A DNA stretch of 64,000 bases from Pseudomonas sediminis (GTDB lineage Bacteria > Pseudomonadota > Gammaproteobacteria > Pseudomonadales > Pseudomonadaceae), in the NCBI RefSeq assembly GCF_039555755.1, contig NZ_CP154631.1, positions 868,001-932,000 on the forward strand, written 5' to 3'. Made by a program: the position numbers and the translations under genes. This document shows, piece by piece, positions 26,362-35,680 of this stretch. Numbering within the stretch: the first letter of the stretch is position 1; each line of letters starts with the position of its first letter. The notes under the pieces are model-generated. The model searched no databases, was not told the DNA's origin, and was given only the letters and a program-made list of their open reading frames with translations.

Positions 26362-26450
26362 GCCCTGATGGGGAACCCGCAGAATTCGTAAAAATCGCAC
26401 GCTAACAGTTCAAGCGTCCCGGCCACGCCTGACTGTAGCTTGTTGACTGG

Positions 26451-27413
26451 TCAGTCTGTCTCGCGGGTAAAGCGATAGAACAAGTTCGGCTCGCTGACCA
26501 CGTACAAATACCCTTCATCGTCGATGGTTACGCCTTCGGCTTGGGGTATGCCTTTCAGCAAACCAGCAAACCCCCTCGCCAAGGAGCGGAAACTCACCAC
26601 CTTGCCCTCATCGGTGATTTCAATCAGCAGTTTCGACTCGTCGCTGAGCAATATCAGGTGGCCACTCTGTTGATCGAAGACGACCGAAGACAAGTCAGTG
26701 GCAAATACCTTGTCCTTTACCAAGTTGGACAGGTCGCGCACGTGCAGGGAAAAACCTCCTGCCAGGCTGGCACGAAGGCCGCCCACTTCCAGCAATTGGC
26801 GAGGGTCACGCTCCTTGGTCACAAACAAGCGATCACCTTTCAGGTCGTAGGCGAGCCCTTCAAGGCCTTTGTTGTCCGCCTTGCCAAGTGCCAAGGTCAG
26901 AGCTGGATACTGGTCTCGGCTCAATGAGCGACCGGGAGAAAGCTTACTGCCTTCGGCGAGGGGGACATCCACGATAACAAGGCTCTGCCGGCGCTCCTCG
27001 GCGATTACCAGTTGGCCGTTGCCGGCATAGGACACCGCCTCCACATCGTGGAAACCGTCCAGGCTATAGCGCCTTTCCACGTCACCGTCACGACTGAGGG
27101 CCAATAGTTCGTTTGGGCCGTTGGTAACCGCCCATAGCAGGTTCAGGTCAGGGTCGAAGGTCAGGCCCGAAAGGTTGTTGTCCACACCGGGAACCGGCTT
27201 AGCATCGAGCTCAACCCGATAGTCAGGCAGCCACACAGAGCGCTCCTGCCAATCGTCGGTGTGCCAGTGGGTCTTGATCCAGAAGTACAACCGATCATCA
27301 AGGTGATGGGTGCGGACTTGGAATACGGTAAGCAATACAAAGCACAGCAGTGCCCACATCCAGGCACTTGTTTTCTGTGTTCGGCCCAACCAGTTTTTAG
27401 CCATCAAATACAT
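26451..27413 (-). CDS. SdiA-regulated/YjiK-like beta-propeller protein
   Basis: This 320-residue protein has an N-terminal membrane anchor (TSAWMWALLCFVLLTVF). A six-bladed propeller of the SdiA-regulated/YjiK family follows, with repeats such as NNLSGLTFDPDLNLLWAVTN, DVEAVSYAGNGQLVIAEE and KGLEGLAYDLKGDRLFVTKE. It is probably exposed in the periplasm. It is the last gene of the minus-strand cargo operon SulP-UspA-DksA-YjiK. Its molecular role is unknown; recurrence with a SulP anion transporter suggests a link to ion stress. Confidence 0.82.
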   Translation of the reverse strand: MYLMAKNWLGRTQKTSAWMWALLCFVLLTVFQVRTHHLDDRLYFWIKTHWHTDDWQERSVWLPDYRVELDAKPVPGVDNNLSGLTFDPDLNLLWAVTNGPNELLALSRDGDVERRYSLDGFHDVEAVSYAGNGQLVIAEERRQSLVIVDVPLAEGSKLSPGRSLSRDQYPALTLALGKADNKGLEGLAYDLKGDRLFVTKERDPRQLLEVGGLRASLAGGFSLHVRDLSNLVKDKVFATDLSSVVFDQQSGHLILLSDESKLLIEITDEGKVVSFRSLARGFAGLLKGIPQAEGVTIDDEGYLYVVSEPNLFYRFTRETD

Positions 27414-27458
27414 TAGAAGCCTCGTTAATTGGGACTGACGTCACGAGCTGTCATGGTT

Positions 27459-27812
27459 TCAATCCGACTCGGCGCGGCTCGCACAGGTGATGCACAACGG
27501 CGTGGCCGGATCGAATTCCAGGCGGCCCGAGGCGATCAACTCGCCGCATTGGTTACACCAGCCATACTCGCCCTCGTGCCAACGCTTGAGGGCCAGCTGG
27601 AGGCGGACGCGTTCATGCTGCGCCCGACTGCGGATGGCATCGTTCATCGCTTGCTGCTGGAGTGCGTCCATCCTCGACAGACGCCCTACCTTGCTTTGAT
27701 CCAACTCCACCGATTGCGAGCGAGACTCAGCGTCTTCCAGCAACCGATCCAGCTCGGCAGCCCGCTGTTCCAGTAGGGTCTTGAAATGGGCAAGATCGAG
27801 GGCGTCGTCCAT
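27459..27812 (-). CDS. TraR/DksA-type C4 zinc-finger protein
   Basis: This 117-residue protein has an N-terminal coiled coil (ELDRLLEDAESRSQSVELDQ) and a C-terminal zinc finger CNQCGEL...CITCAS. This is the DksA/TraR architecture: binding in the RNA polymerase secondary channel. It is shorter than DksA (about 150 residues), like other accessory homologues. It lies 5 bp from the UspA gene in the cargo operon and may adjust host transcription under stress. Confidence 0.85.
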   Translation of the reverse strand: MDDALDLAHFKTLLEQRAAELDRLLEDAESRSQSVELDQSKVGRLSRMDALQQQAMNDAIRSRAQHERVRLQLALKRWHEGEYGWCNQCGELIASGRLEFDPATPLCITCASRAESD

Positions 27813-27817
27813 GGCCG

Positions 27818-28669
27818 TTAGCGCAGCAGCAACAGTGGGCCAGTGGTGGTGCGCAGCATGCTGGTCGTGGTGCTGCCGACCAGAAACTGACGGATGCGCG
27901 AATGACCGTAGGCCCCCATCACCAGCAGGTCGATGCCGTGCTCTTTCTGATAGGCGTGCAAGGTAGGCTCTATCTCGCCGTTCAGGGTCTCGGCGCGAAC
28001 AGTGAATCCGACGTTGAGCAGCACTTTCTGCGCCCAGTCCAGCTGCGCGGACGATTCGTCGTTCACTGGCCCAACCATCACCAGGTGGATCGGCAGCCCC
28101 TTCAGCAGGGGGCTGGCCGCCAGCATCTCCACACCCTTGCGGGTAGTAGCGCTGCCATCGAAGGCCAGCATCGCGCTCTCGGGCTTTTGGAAGTTGGCCG
28201 GGGTGACCAGGATTGGCCGGTGCATGATACGAATCACGCTCTCCAGCTGGCTTCCGACATGCTGACTCAGACCGCCGCTAGACTCGCCTTGGCGACCGAT
28301 GACCAATAGGCGCGTTTCGCTTTCCAGCTCTTGCAGGTTTTCCAGCAGATCGCCATGACGTTGCTTGGACTCCGGCGCGGTCACACCATCCGTCATGGCC
28401 CGCTCTTTCGCGGCCGTTAACATGATCCGCCCCTGCTCCAGGGCCAACTTACCGCGCTGTTCATCCAGGGAAGCAAGCTCATCGAGCAGATGCTCGCGGC
28501 TGCCAAGGCCGATATTGCCACTCAAGTCGGCCGCAACTGGGTACTGGCGCTGATCCAGCACATGCAAGAAGGTCAGCGGGGCTTCCAGGCTCAGACTGGC
28601 CCAGGCTGCGTAGTCGCACACAGCTGGAGCCGAGGTGGAACCGTCGATACAGGCAATTACTTGGGTCAT
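27818..28669 (-). CDS. universal stress protein with tandem UspA domains
   Basis: This 283-residue protein has two UspA folds. The first opens VIACIDGSTSAPAVCDYAA. The second opens SAMLAFDGSATTRKGVEML and ends in DLLVMGAYGHSRIRQFLVGS, with the ATP-binding G-x2-G-x9-G(S/T) pattern. E. coli UspE has the same two-domain form. It lies between the SulP transporter and the DksA-like gene, 14 bp downstream of SulP. SulP transporters and Usp proteins are often linked, which suggests regulation of anion uptake by nucleotide binding. Confidence 0.9.
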   Translation of the reverse strand: MTQVIACIDGSTSAPAVCDYAAWASLSLEAPLTFLHVLDQRQYPVAADLSGNIGLGSREHLLDELASLDEQRGKLALEQGRIMLTAAKERAMTDGVTAPESKQRHGDLLENLQELESETRLLVIGRQGESSGGLSQHVGSQLESVIRIMHRPILVTPANFQKPESAMLAFDGSATTRKGVEMLAASPLLKGLPIHLVMVGPVNDESSAQLDWAQKVLLNVGFTVRAETLNGEIEPTLHAYQKEHGIDLLVMGAYGHSRIRQFLVGSTTTSMLRTTTGPLLLLR

Positions 28670-28683
28670 CGTTGTTCTCCTTC

Positions 28684-30171
28684 TCAGTGGCCCATGAGTT
28701 GATCAATGGCGTCGGGTTTATCGTGAACTCCGAATCGATCCACGATAGTGGCGCTCGCTTCGTTGAGACCTAACACTTCAACTTCGGTGCCTTCGCGGCG
28801 GAACTTGATAACCACCTTGTCCAGGGCAGCAACTGCGGTGATATCCCAGAAGTGGGCGCGATTCAGGTCGATGGTTACCTTGTTCAGGGCTTCTTTGAAG
28901 TCGAAGGCCGCGACGAACTTGTCTGCCGAGCTGAAGAACACCTGGCCAGTGACGTTATAGCTACGATGCTCGCCGGATTCGTCCAGCGAAGAACTGATCG
29001 CCATGTAATGGCCAACCTTGTTGGCGAAGAACATCGCGGCCAGCAGCACGCCGGCCAACACGCCGAAGGCAAGGTTGTGGGTGGCCACCACGACCACAAC
29101 GGTGACGACCATGACAATGTTGGTCGACAACGGGTGCTTCTTCAGGTTGCGCAGCGAATCCCAACTGAAGGTGCCGATGGACACCATGATCATCACTGCC
29201 ACCAGCGCAGCCATCGGGATCTGCTTCAGCCAGTCGCCGAGGAACACCACCATCAGCAGCAGGAATACACCTGCGGCCAGGGAGGACAGACGAGAACGAC
29301 CGCCGGATTTCACGTTGATGATCGACTGACCAATCATCGCGCAGCCGGCCATACCGCCGATCAGACCCGAAGCAATGTTGGCCACGCCCTGGCCCTTGCA
29401 CTCGCGGTTCTTGTCGCTGGGGGTGTCGGTCAGGTCGTCGACAATAGTCGCGGTCATCATCGACTCCAGCAGACCGACCACGGCCAGCGCTGCCGAGTAA
29501 GGGAAGATGATGGCCAACGTCTCGAACGTCAGCGGCACGTCAGGCCAGAGAAAGATTGGCAGCGTATCCGGCAGTTCCCCCATATCACCGACCGTGCGGA
29601 TATCCAGCCCAACCGACATGGCGACTGCGGTCAGCACGATGATGCACACCAGTGGCGATGGGATGAGCTTGCCGATCCTGGGGATATAGGGAAATAGGTA
29701 GATGATGCCGAGGCCTGCGGCTGTCATGGCGTAGACGTGCCAGGTGACATTGGTCAGCTCGGGCAGCTGAGCCATGAAAATCAGGATCGCCAGTGCATTG
29801 ACGAAGCCGGTCACCACCGAGCGCGAAACGAAGCGCATCAGCGAGCCGAGCTTCAGGTAGCCAGCACCAATTTGCAACACGCCACACAGCAGCGTGGCGG
29901 CCAGCAGATATTCAAGACCATGGTTCTTGACCAGGGTCACCATCAGCAGTGCCATGGCCCCTGTCGCGGCTGAAATCATGCCTGGGCGGCCACCGACAAA
30001 GGCGATCACCACGGCGATACAGAATGAGGCGTAGAGACCAACTTTGGGGTCGACGCCCGCAATGATAGAGAAAGCGATGGCTTCAGGGATCAGCGCAAGT
30101 GCGACGACGATCCCCGCGAGCACGTCGCCACGGACGTTGGAAAACCACGTTTGTTTGAGTGTTTGTAGCAT
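28684..30171 (-). CDS. SulP-family anion transporter with STAS domain
   Basis: This 495-residue inner-membrane transporter starts at ATG 30171 (MLQTLKQTW) in preference to a longer frame. The signature [20 protein letters not shown] is in the first helices, and about 12 membrane segments follow. A C-terminal STAS domain ([20 protein letters not shown]) controls transport. BicA-type bicarbonate and sulfate carriers share this form. It heads the cargo operon. Whether it takes up bicarbonate, sulfate or another anion is not decidable from sequence; its length and STAS form resemble BicA. Confidence 0.9.
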   Translation of the reverse strand: MLQTLKQTWFSNVRGDVLAGIVVALALIPEAIAFSIIAGVDPKVGLYASFCIAVVIAFVGGRPGMISAATGAMALLMVTLVKNHGLEYLLAATLLCGVLQIGAGYLKLGSLMRFVSRSVVTGFVNALAILIFMAQLPELTNVTWHVYAMTAAGLGIIYLFPYIPRIGKLIPSPLVCIIVLTAVAMSVGLDIRTVGDMGELPDTLPIFLWPDVPLTFETLAIIFPYSAALAVVGLLESMMTATIVDDLTDTPSDKNRECKGQGVANIASGLIGGMAGCAMIGQSIINVKSGGRSRLSSLAAGVFLLLMVVFLGDWLKQIPMAALVAVMIMVSIGTFSWDSLRNLKKHPLSTNIVMVVTVVVVVATHNLAFGVLAGVLLAAMFFANKVGHYMAISSSLDESGEHRSYNVTGQVFFSSADKFVAAFDFKEALNKVTIDLNRAHFWDITAVAALDKVVIKFRREGTEVEVLGLNEASATIVDRFGVHDKPDAIDQLMGH

Positions 30172-30619
30172 CAGAATATCCAAAGCAATGCACCGCACGC
30201 ATGCCAGGAAAATGGCGAGCGCGTCGATACGAATTCAAATTGTGAGGATTATTTTGCTGTGCGCTTTGGGTGTAAGAACCGGGCATACAGCAGTACGCAG
30301 CAGCCAGCGAAACTGGCGGAGGCGAGGTTGTTGCGAGGGGGCGTAGCGCTAAGGCGGCGTAGGCTGCCAGTAGAGCGTTTGGAGTACAGTCATGCTGGTG
30401 TTCCTGTAGCTCAAGGGGTATGCGGAGCCAAAAGTATACAGTGAAGCTATCGTCGATTGCGATCCGCCGCCCTGCTTTGCGAAGCCACGTCTGAAATAGG
30501 CTTAGTCGAGGAGTATCGCCATCAGGAACGAAGGAAAATAATCAAAAAAATGTTAGGGAGTTAATTTGCTTATAAATCAATATCTTACACTCAACTAACT
30601 GTTAGGGTCATTCAGATAC
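30172..30619. other. right-end non-coding part of the recombinase element
   Basis: These 448 bases contain no supported gene. The half nearest SulP should hold the cargo-operon promoter. The rightmost 80 bases are AT-rich and carry TGTTAGGG twice, about 50 bp apart (starting near 30551 and 30600), possible binding sites of the recombinases at the right end. Confidence 0.5.
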
Positions 30620-31780
30620 AACGATGGCTGCATCATCGCACGCTCAGCTGAGGCCAAGGCTATGGGTATCGGCATGGGGGCTGCGTATTACAAGGTGCGC
30701 GATGAAATGCGCCGCCAAGGTGTGGTCGCGCGCTCTAGCAACTACACGCTCTACGCCGACATCAGCAACCGCGTGATGCGGGTGATGGCTGAGATGCTGC
30801 CAGGCATTGAGGTCTACTCGATTGATGAAGCCTGGGGGGACATGACCGGCGTTGATGATCCTGCGGAGCTAGGTCGAAGCATCCGCGTGCGCCTCGCCAG
30901 AGAAATCGGCATGCCGGTCGGTGTGGGTATTAGCACTACCAAAACACTCGCGAAGCTCGCCAACTGGGCGGCAAAGAAATGGAAAGGCACCGGGGGTGTA
31001 CTCGACCTAACTGACCCCATCCGTCAGGAAAAACTAATGCGCCTGGCACCAGTCTCCGAAGTGTGGGGTGTAGGTCATCGCTCCGCTGCCAAGCTAGCAG
31101 CGCTGAAGATTTCCACGGCATGGGATCTGACCCAGTTTGATGTCGGTACGCTGCGCAAGACCTTCGGCGTGACCATGGAGCGGACGGCACGTGAGTTGCG
31201 CGGGGTGAGCTGCATTAGCTTCAGTGAAGGCCCTCCACCGAAGGAGGCAATCTGCAGTAGCAAGATGTTCGGTGTGCGCCAAACACAGCTGCCACCGATC
31301 CGCGAAGCGCTTGCCGCGTATGTTGCTCGAGCCGCTGAGAAGCTACGCGCTCAGAGCTCGCTGTGCAGCACGATTCAGGTGGGCCTTCAGACCCAATTGG
31401 CTGACTTTGACGGGCCCCGTTACGCAAACTCAGTGACCCTGGCTCTACCTTCCCCAACAGATGACACTCGGGAGATTCTGGCGCTCGCCCAGCGCGGCCT
31501 GGGCCAAATCTACAGACCAGGATATCCGTTCTCTAAGTGCAGCATCCTGCTCATGGATCTAAGCCAACGCGGCGAGCTCACACCAGATCTCTTTGCGCCC
31601 AAACCGCGTCCAGGCGCTGACCAGTTGATGGCAGTTGTCGACCAGATCAATCAGCGGCAAGGAAGGAACACGATGCGTATTGGCCGAGTGCCGGCGAAGC
31701 CTGCTTGGGCTATGCGGCGAGAGATGTTGAGCCAGAGGTACACGACGCGCTGGGATGAGGTGATTGGGGTTCGTGGATAG
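30620..31780 (+). pseudogene. umuC: umuC (rulB-type) 3' fragment
   Basis: The remainder of UmuC begins at the second AACGAT copy (N-D-G-C-I-I-A-R-S-A-E-A-K-A) and runs to the natural end. It keeps the Y-family catalytic motif YSIDEAWGDMTG, the helix-hairpin-helix region (WGVGHRSAAKLAAL), the little-finger domain and the C-terminal UmuD-interaction tail. A stop lies in frame just upstream in the element, so only a truncated product from ATG 30662 could be made. That product would lack the first metal-binding Asp. Precise excision of the element would restore the gene. Confidence 0.92.
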
Positions 31781-31870
31781 GCTTGGTGAGGCGCGCTGTT
31801 TCCGGCGAAGGACGCTAGAAAACAGAGGTTCTGGGCCATGCCCAAAACCTCCTCCCCTGACAACTATCCC

Positions 31871-33214
31871 CTACCAATGATCGCCAGGAAGTCCATCTTC
31901 ACCACTTAATATCAGGTGATCCGGCAGTGGCTCCCCTGTGCGATGTCGCCCAATGCGGTAAAAAGCCGTGGTTTCGCTTACCGCCCAGTTTTCATTTCTA
32001 GCTGTCGTGTGCTCGGGCATTAGATAGTTGGCATATACCCACCGCAAGCGCGAGCCCTCCGGACGAAACTCGTACATCTCCATTCGATTGCGCTGATGTC
32101 GTTGCTCGTCGACCGCGTTATTGCCGATAGCCTCATAGCCAACATGAATCACGCCTGGGCAGTCGTCAGGGAGCTGTCTAGTGGCTTTCGCAACCAGTGC
32201 ACGAAAATGGCGAGCCTTGGACTTAACGGCATTCAATGATGCGCTTCGCCAGCTGACCACGCTTGCCTGGTCGACCCAAGTCGCATGGAGCGGCCTATCC
32301 AAAGCAGGCTGCCACGAAGCTTGGACACTGTGGTCAAAGTCCTGTCTATAGTGCCCAGCTAGCAGCTCAACCATCCTACTAGATGCGTAGAACACATCGT
32401 CATGCACCATCACAGTCTGCAACTGCTGAAGGTTGGCACGGCGAATTACACCGCAAGAAATACCGTCATCCCAGATATGCCGGTAAGGACGATCAAAAGA
32501 CTCCTGCAGACGGCTGAGCAGATAGCCAGGGTCGATATCTTTTAGCTCTACAACAAAAACCACTTCGAGCACGATTGATAGGCACTGCTGCCTTGCCAAT
32601 TCATGCACTGGCCTGGCCATGGCTTCAGCCAGCTGATACTCCTGTTCTTCGTACTCATTTCGGCTCACACGCTTACACTCGGCAGCCCAGCGTCGACGCC
32701 CGCTTTCCAACAGCAAATCTTGGGTCTTCGCAACTCCTGGGCGCTCAGGAACAAAGGTAACGCTCTTCCAACCTCTACTTTTATAGGCGCCAGCAACTAA
32801 AAGCTCATAGAACCCTGCATCTGGCTGGTTGCGGCCCTTGTCGATTAGGCTCTGAAGACGATCTTCGATACCAACGATCTTCGTAAGCTGAGGGAGGAGC
32901 ACACCTAATCGGGCAAAAACCGGACTGATCCGGAACGCCTCAGGCTCAAAATAATCATGCCTGCAGTCAGGCGATGCATATGCAGTTGCTTGGAAGAGGT
33001 ACCAGAAAATAGCATCCGCAGGATCAAAGAGCGGCTCTATATCCCCCTTGGCCCACGCTCGCTTTCCTGCTTCAAATTTCTCTATTACCGCATCCATGCG
33101 CCGTGACCATTCCGCCTCTGTGACTTTAGAGCGGAACCAATCAATAACCTGCAGCGCCGCATCATCAGTCCAATCCTGACCATGACGCTGCGCAATCCAT
33201 AACGGGCTACTCAT
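31871..33214 (-). CDS. putative PD-(D/E)XK nuclease-fold island protein
   Basis: This is a 447-residue soluble protein with no named family that I recognise. Residues about 135-200 contain the pattern of a restriction-endonuclease fold: a helix with Glu (AGFYELLVAGAYKSRGWKSV), Asp in KTQDLLLE and the E-x-K pair in RRRWAAECKRVSRNEYEE. That is the order expected for PD-(D/E)XK active sites. It is encoded convergently with the broken umuC and has no adjacent methylase. It may be a stand-alone DNA-targeting protein; the fold assignment rests on motif reading only. Confidence 0.5.
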   Translation of the reverse strand: MSSPLWIAQRHGQDWTDDAALQVIDWFRSKVTEAEWSRRMDAVIEKFEAGKRAWAKGDIEPLFDPADAIFWYLFQATAYASPDCRHDYFEPEAFRISPVFARLGVLLPQLTKIVGIEDRLQSLIDKGRNQPDAGFYELLVAGAYKSRGWKSVTFVPERPGVAKTQDLLLESGRRRWAAECKRVSRNEYEEQEYQLAEAMARPVHELARQQCLSIVLEVVFVVELKDIDPGYLLSRLQESFDRPYRHIWDDGISCGVIRRANLQQLQTVMVHDDVFYASSRMVELLAGHYRQDFDHSVQASWQPALDRPLHATWVDQASVVSWRSASLNAVKSKARHFRALVAKATRQLPDDCPGVIHVGYEAIGNNAVDEQRHQRNRMEMYEFRPEGSRLRWVYANYLMPEHTTARNENWAVSETTAFYRIGRHRTGEPLPDHLILSGEDGLPGDHW

Positions 33215-33302
33215 AGCAGAACTCTCGGCTGACCACTTTCGACATAAACGACCGCCCTAGCTTCGTTGCTTCCTGGGGATCCCGCTTCAGCTCTGGCACT
33301 CC

Positions 33303-33662
33303 TCACCGCCTCACATAACTTTTCTTACCTGAGGGGGTAAGGCAGTAAACGCCCCCGCGTGGGCCCGTACAGAAAGTGCTGGTACCACATGCACACTCGC
33401 CGCTGCTTTGAAGGAGTTGCTGAGGGGCCGCAACCGGAGCAGGCCCTACTCCCATGTAAGCCGTGCAGCTTTTTTTGGAACCACTGATCGAGCCGTCATT
33501 GCACAAGAAGAGATCACCATCGCAGCCGGCAATACCACCCTTCCTTCCAGAGCAGGGGGTATTAGCCGCAATCGCTTCGAGAGAAGAGAGGCCGAGCGCT
33601 GCCGCTATAACCAAGCACAGTCTGAAAGGTGCTTGGCGCAGCTGTGAAGGGAAGCTATTCAT
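33303..33662 (-). CDS. exported Cys-rich small protein of the CSGRKGG..CNDGS type
   Basis: This 119-residue protein has a signal peptide cleaved near EAIA-ANTPC. The mature part holds [22 protein letters not shown], a motif recurrent in small exported proteins of ICEs and plasmids, followed by SKKSC and a second Cys-rich block ([20 protein letters not shown]). The eight-plus cysteines suggest a disulfide-stabilised envelope or secreted protein. The function is unknown. Confidence 0.65.
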   Translation of the reverse strand: MNSFPSQLRQAPFRLCLVIAAALGLSSLEAIAANTPCSGRKGGIAGCDGDLFLCNDGSISGSKKSCTAYMGVGPAPVAAPQQLLQSSGECACGTSTFCTGPRGGVYCLTPSGKKSYVRR

Positions 33663-33788
33663 CGAGGCCTACAGAACATATCCGACCAGTTTCGCACATC
33701 TAGTCATAGGCCATGACCTATCGAACAATGCTACCGAGAGCTCGCTTCTCCGCCAACGGCGGCTATGGCTGGGATAGCACTGGGATAG

Positions 33789-34154
33789 CTAGGCAGTTGA
33801 TTTATTAGAACGCCACATCTTCCATATCATCCTGAACTCATCGCCGTAGCCCACCGCATCAGGATAGACATTATTGCGGCCGATCCAGACGAGCAACCGC
33901 AGGCAGTCGGTTACCAGAGCGTCATCAACGTGCCGAAACAACATGGGATCAAAGCCACCATTTTCGCTTGCGCTCCACCAAGCAAGAAGTAGATCAGCAA
34001 CGTGAGCGCTCTGACCTGTCCTATTCTGTGCAACAACGATTAAACGCTCAAGCGCAACTCGAGTATTGTCATCCAAACACACCTCATCTGCAGAAATGCC
34101 ATGCTGCATGTTTGCCATTATCTGTTCAAGGATATTATCTGCCACTTTATTCAT
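33789..34154 (-). CDS. DUF7673-like ICE-associated protein
   Basis: This 121-residue protein starts at ATG 34154, where GAGGAG precedes it; the frame is open upstream but gains an unlikely Cys-rich leader. The signature is HVADLLLAWWSASENGGFDP, then YPDAVGYGDEFRMIWKMWR, matching a small family usual on integrative elements of Pseudomonas and Xanthomonas. Role unknown. Confidence 0.65.
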   Translation of the reverse strand: MNKVADNILEQIMANMQHGISADEVCLDDNTRVALERLIVVAQNRTGQSAHVADLLLAWWSASENGGFDPMLFRHVDDALVTDCLRLLVWIGRNNVYPDAVGYGDEFRMIWKMWRSNKSTA

Positions 34155-34619
34155 ACACTCCTCGCATGCTGTGGAAAGCTCATCACAAGCATTAACCGTA
34201 CAACAAAAACCACGCAACTCAAAATTTGACCACTATTAGTCATGGAGTTGTAAAGTTTTCCACGCGGTGTAATTTTTCCCACAAAAAACAAGGCAGCCAA
34301 TATTCAGATAAATAATTATTAGAATATTGGCAATTCGATATAGAGAATTAAAAACCCACCCAAGCCCGAAGCACAAAAACGCCATAAGGCGGATTTTTCA
34401 CACGCTGGCTGGGAGACTAATGGCGCTCGGACTTACGAAGCACTCACAGAAAAAAACGGGCTCCGTACTCAAGCCGCTATAGGACGTGGAGTTAGAGAGA
34501 ACCGAATAGCGAGGCCAGAGGAGGATTGGTTGTACGATGGCGCTCAGGGAACTGAGGCAGTTCCATAGAGTTTTCGGCCTGCATCTCGAGATTGCAGTAA
34601 ACGGCAGCGCTCTCCCGCC
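34155..34619. repeat. AT-rich intergenic stretch with decayed repeat copy A (about 34385-34610)
   Basis: The first part (34200-34380) is AT-rich and holds no gene. From about 34385 the sequence resembles 35335-35590: shared pieces include CTAATGGCGCTCGGACT against CTAATGGCTCTCGGACT, then a similar run through GAGTTAGA, AGCGAGG(C/T)CAGAGGAG and GCAGTTCCA. This copy is broken by stops and small gaps, so it is a dead relative of the frame in copy B. Confidence 0.6.
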
Positions 34620-34859
34620 CTAGCTCCGTTTGGTACGGAGATACTCGGCCTGGAGCAATACCATCTCCGCCCCCTGAACCACGCCCGCTCTCTTCAGTGC
34701 CACCAATAGCCGCTCTACCTGATCCAACTGGACATCATCGCCCCCGAGATTCGTGAGCACCTGGGCCATATTGGCATAGGCATCCTGTTCGAGCGACACG
34801 CCGTGCTCTGCCGCGAGCGCGCGTACATACTCTTCAACGTCGCCCTTCGCACTAGCCAT
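34620..34859 (-). CDS. small hypothetical protein (79 aa) with AspH-type helical content
   Basis: A 79-residue helical, acidic protein (DVEEYVRALAAEHGVSLEQD ... QLDQVERLLVALKRAGVV). It resembles short proteins in Pseudomonas mobile regions, but no family can be named with confidence. It lies between the two decayed repeat copies, and the start has GAGGG upstream. Confidence 0.45.
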   Translation of the reverse strand: MASAKGDVEEYVRALAAEHGVSLEQDAYANMAQVLTNLGGDDVQLDQVERLLVALKRAGVVQGAEMVLLQAEYLRTKRS

Positions 34860-34975
34860 TGCATTCCCTCTTCCCCGTATGAGTGATTACCCATAGCTGA
34901 GCCACTAGATTGCGGCGTATCTTGAACGATGATCGTAGACAACAACTCGTGAAGTGAAGCCGGAGCTGTCTATAA

Positions 34976-35293
34976 GTGATACCCAATAAAGCCCTAGATG
35001 CTCGTGAGGTTTACCAGCTGCTGAAGGATGTCGCACTTGGCATCCGAGAGATACGTAACGCTAGCGAAACGACCTGGAGTCAGACGTACTGCGGCAATGT
35101 CCATTTTTATATCGATGGGTGGAAAATCACGTTTTACAACGACTGCGGCGAGCTCGACTACTGCGACGAGTGCATATCGCCGGATGGCAGGATCGGCACG
35201 TACGAGACGTGGAGTAGGTTCGGCACAGACCCACTACAGCTACTGAGTCTGTGGGAACGAGGCCAGATTGAGGCAAGGCTGCAGGAGCTCTGA
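34976..35293 (+). CDS. DUF7693-like small island protein
   Basis: This 105-residue protein has the recognisable order REVYQLLKDVALG, then a Trp/Cys segment (WSQTYCGNVHFYIDGWKIT), then YNDCGELDYCDECISPDGR and a C-terminal FGTDPLQLLSLWE. The conserved cysteines may bind a metal. I place it in the DUF7693 group of ICE-borne proteins of unknown function. It lies between repeat copies A and B. Confidence 0.6.
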   Translation: MIPNKALDAREVYQLLKDVALGIREIRNASETTWSQTYCGNVHFYIDGWKITFYNDCGELDYCDECISPDGRIGTYETWSRFGTDPLQLLSLWERGQIEARLQEL

Positions 35294-35680
35294 TTGCGGG
35301 TGTAAAAACCACCTCAAACGAGAAGGATAAGAACCTACCAAAGGCGTTTCTCCACACGCCGGTTAAGCGGCTAATGGCTCTCGGACTCGCGCATTGTCCC
35401 CTGAGCAAATCAGGCTTGGTACTCGAGCGAGCCTATGAGTTGGCGTTAGATCTCGCCGAACAGCGAGGTCAGAGGAGAATTGGTCGCGCGATAGCGTTCG
35501 AGGAGATTGAGCAGCCCCAGAGCAGTTCCACACACCGGAAATGTAGCCTTGCGGCAGTGAACTGTATATCGAATGGCGCTCTGATATCATCCGTTTCGAC
35601 GTGCGCTTCCAAAGCGACCTTCAGCCTTGGTTGGGCCGTTCTTGACGTCTGCTTATTAGCGAAGGAAAGGCAAGACACGG
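35294..35680 (+). repeat. repeat copy B (about 35335-35590) with an open frame
   Basis: This is the better-preserved partner of the sequence at 34385-34610. From about 35302 a frame is open (K-A-F-L-H-T-P-V-K-R-L-M-A-L-G-L) and continues past 35374 to 35802, but its 3' part overlaps the nuclease gene and is probably not native. It looks like a small helical protein gene (LERAYELALDLAEQRGQR). The pair flanks the segment 34620-35293. Confidence 0.5.

Larger units (their letters stand above)
21220..30619 (+). mobile_element. tyrosine-recombinase-trio element inserted in umuC
   Basis: This 9.4-kb element lies between the two halves of umuC and is bounded by direct AACGAT copies (21214-21219 and 30620-30625), only one of which belongs to the intact gene. 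It encodes three consecutive tyrosine recombinases and a small HTH/coiled-coil protein on the plus strand. A four-gene cargo on the minus strand follows (SulP, UspA, DksA-like, YjiK-like). The layout resembles recombinase-trio elements (Tn554, RIT and gamma-mobile-trio types). TGTTAGGG occurs twice near the right end. Confidence 0.85.

Noticed and set aside
21100..31780. Programmed frameshift or intein in umuC
   Set aside because: The gap contains complete recombinase genes on both sides of unrelated cargo and has short direct repeats at the borders; the interrupted frame is closed by stops, so it is an insertion.
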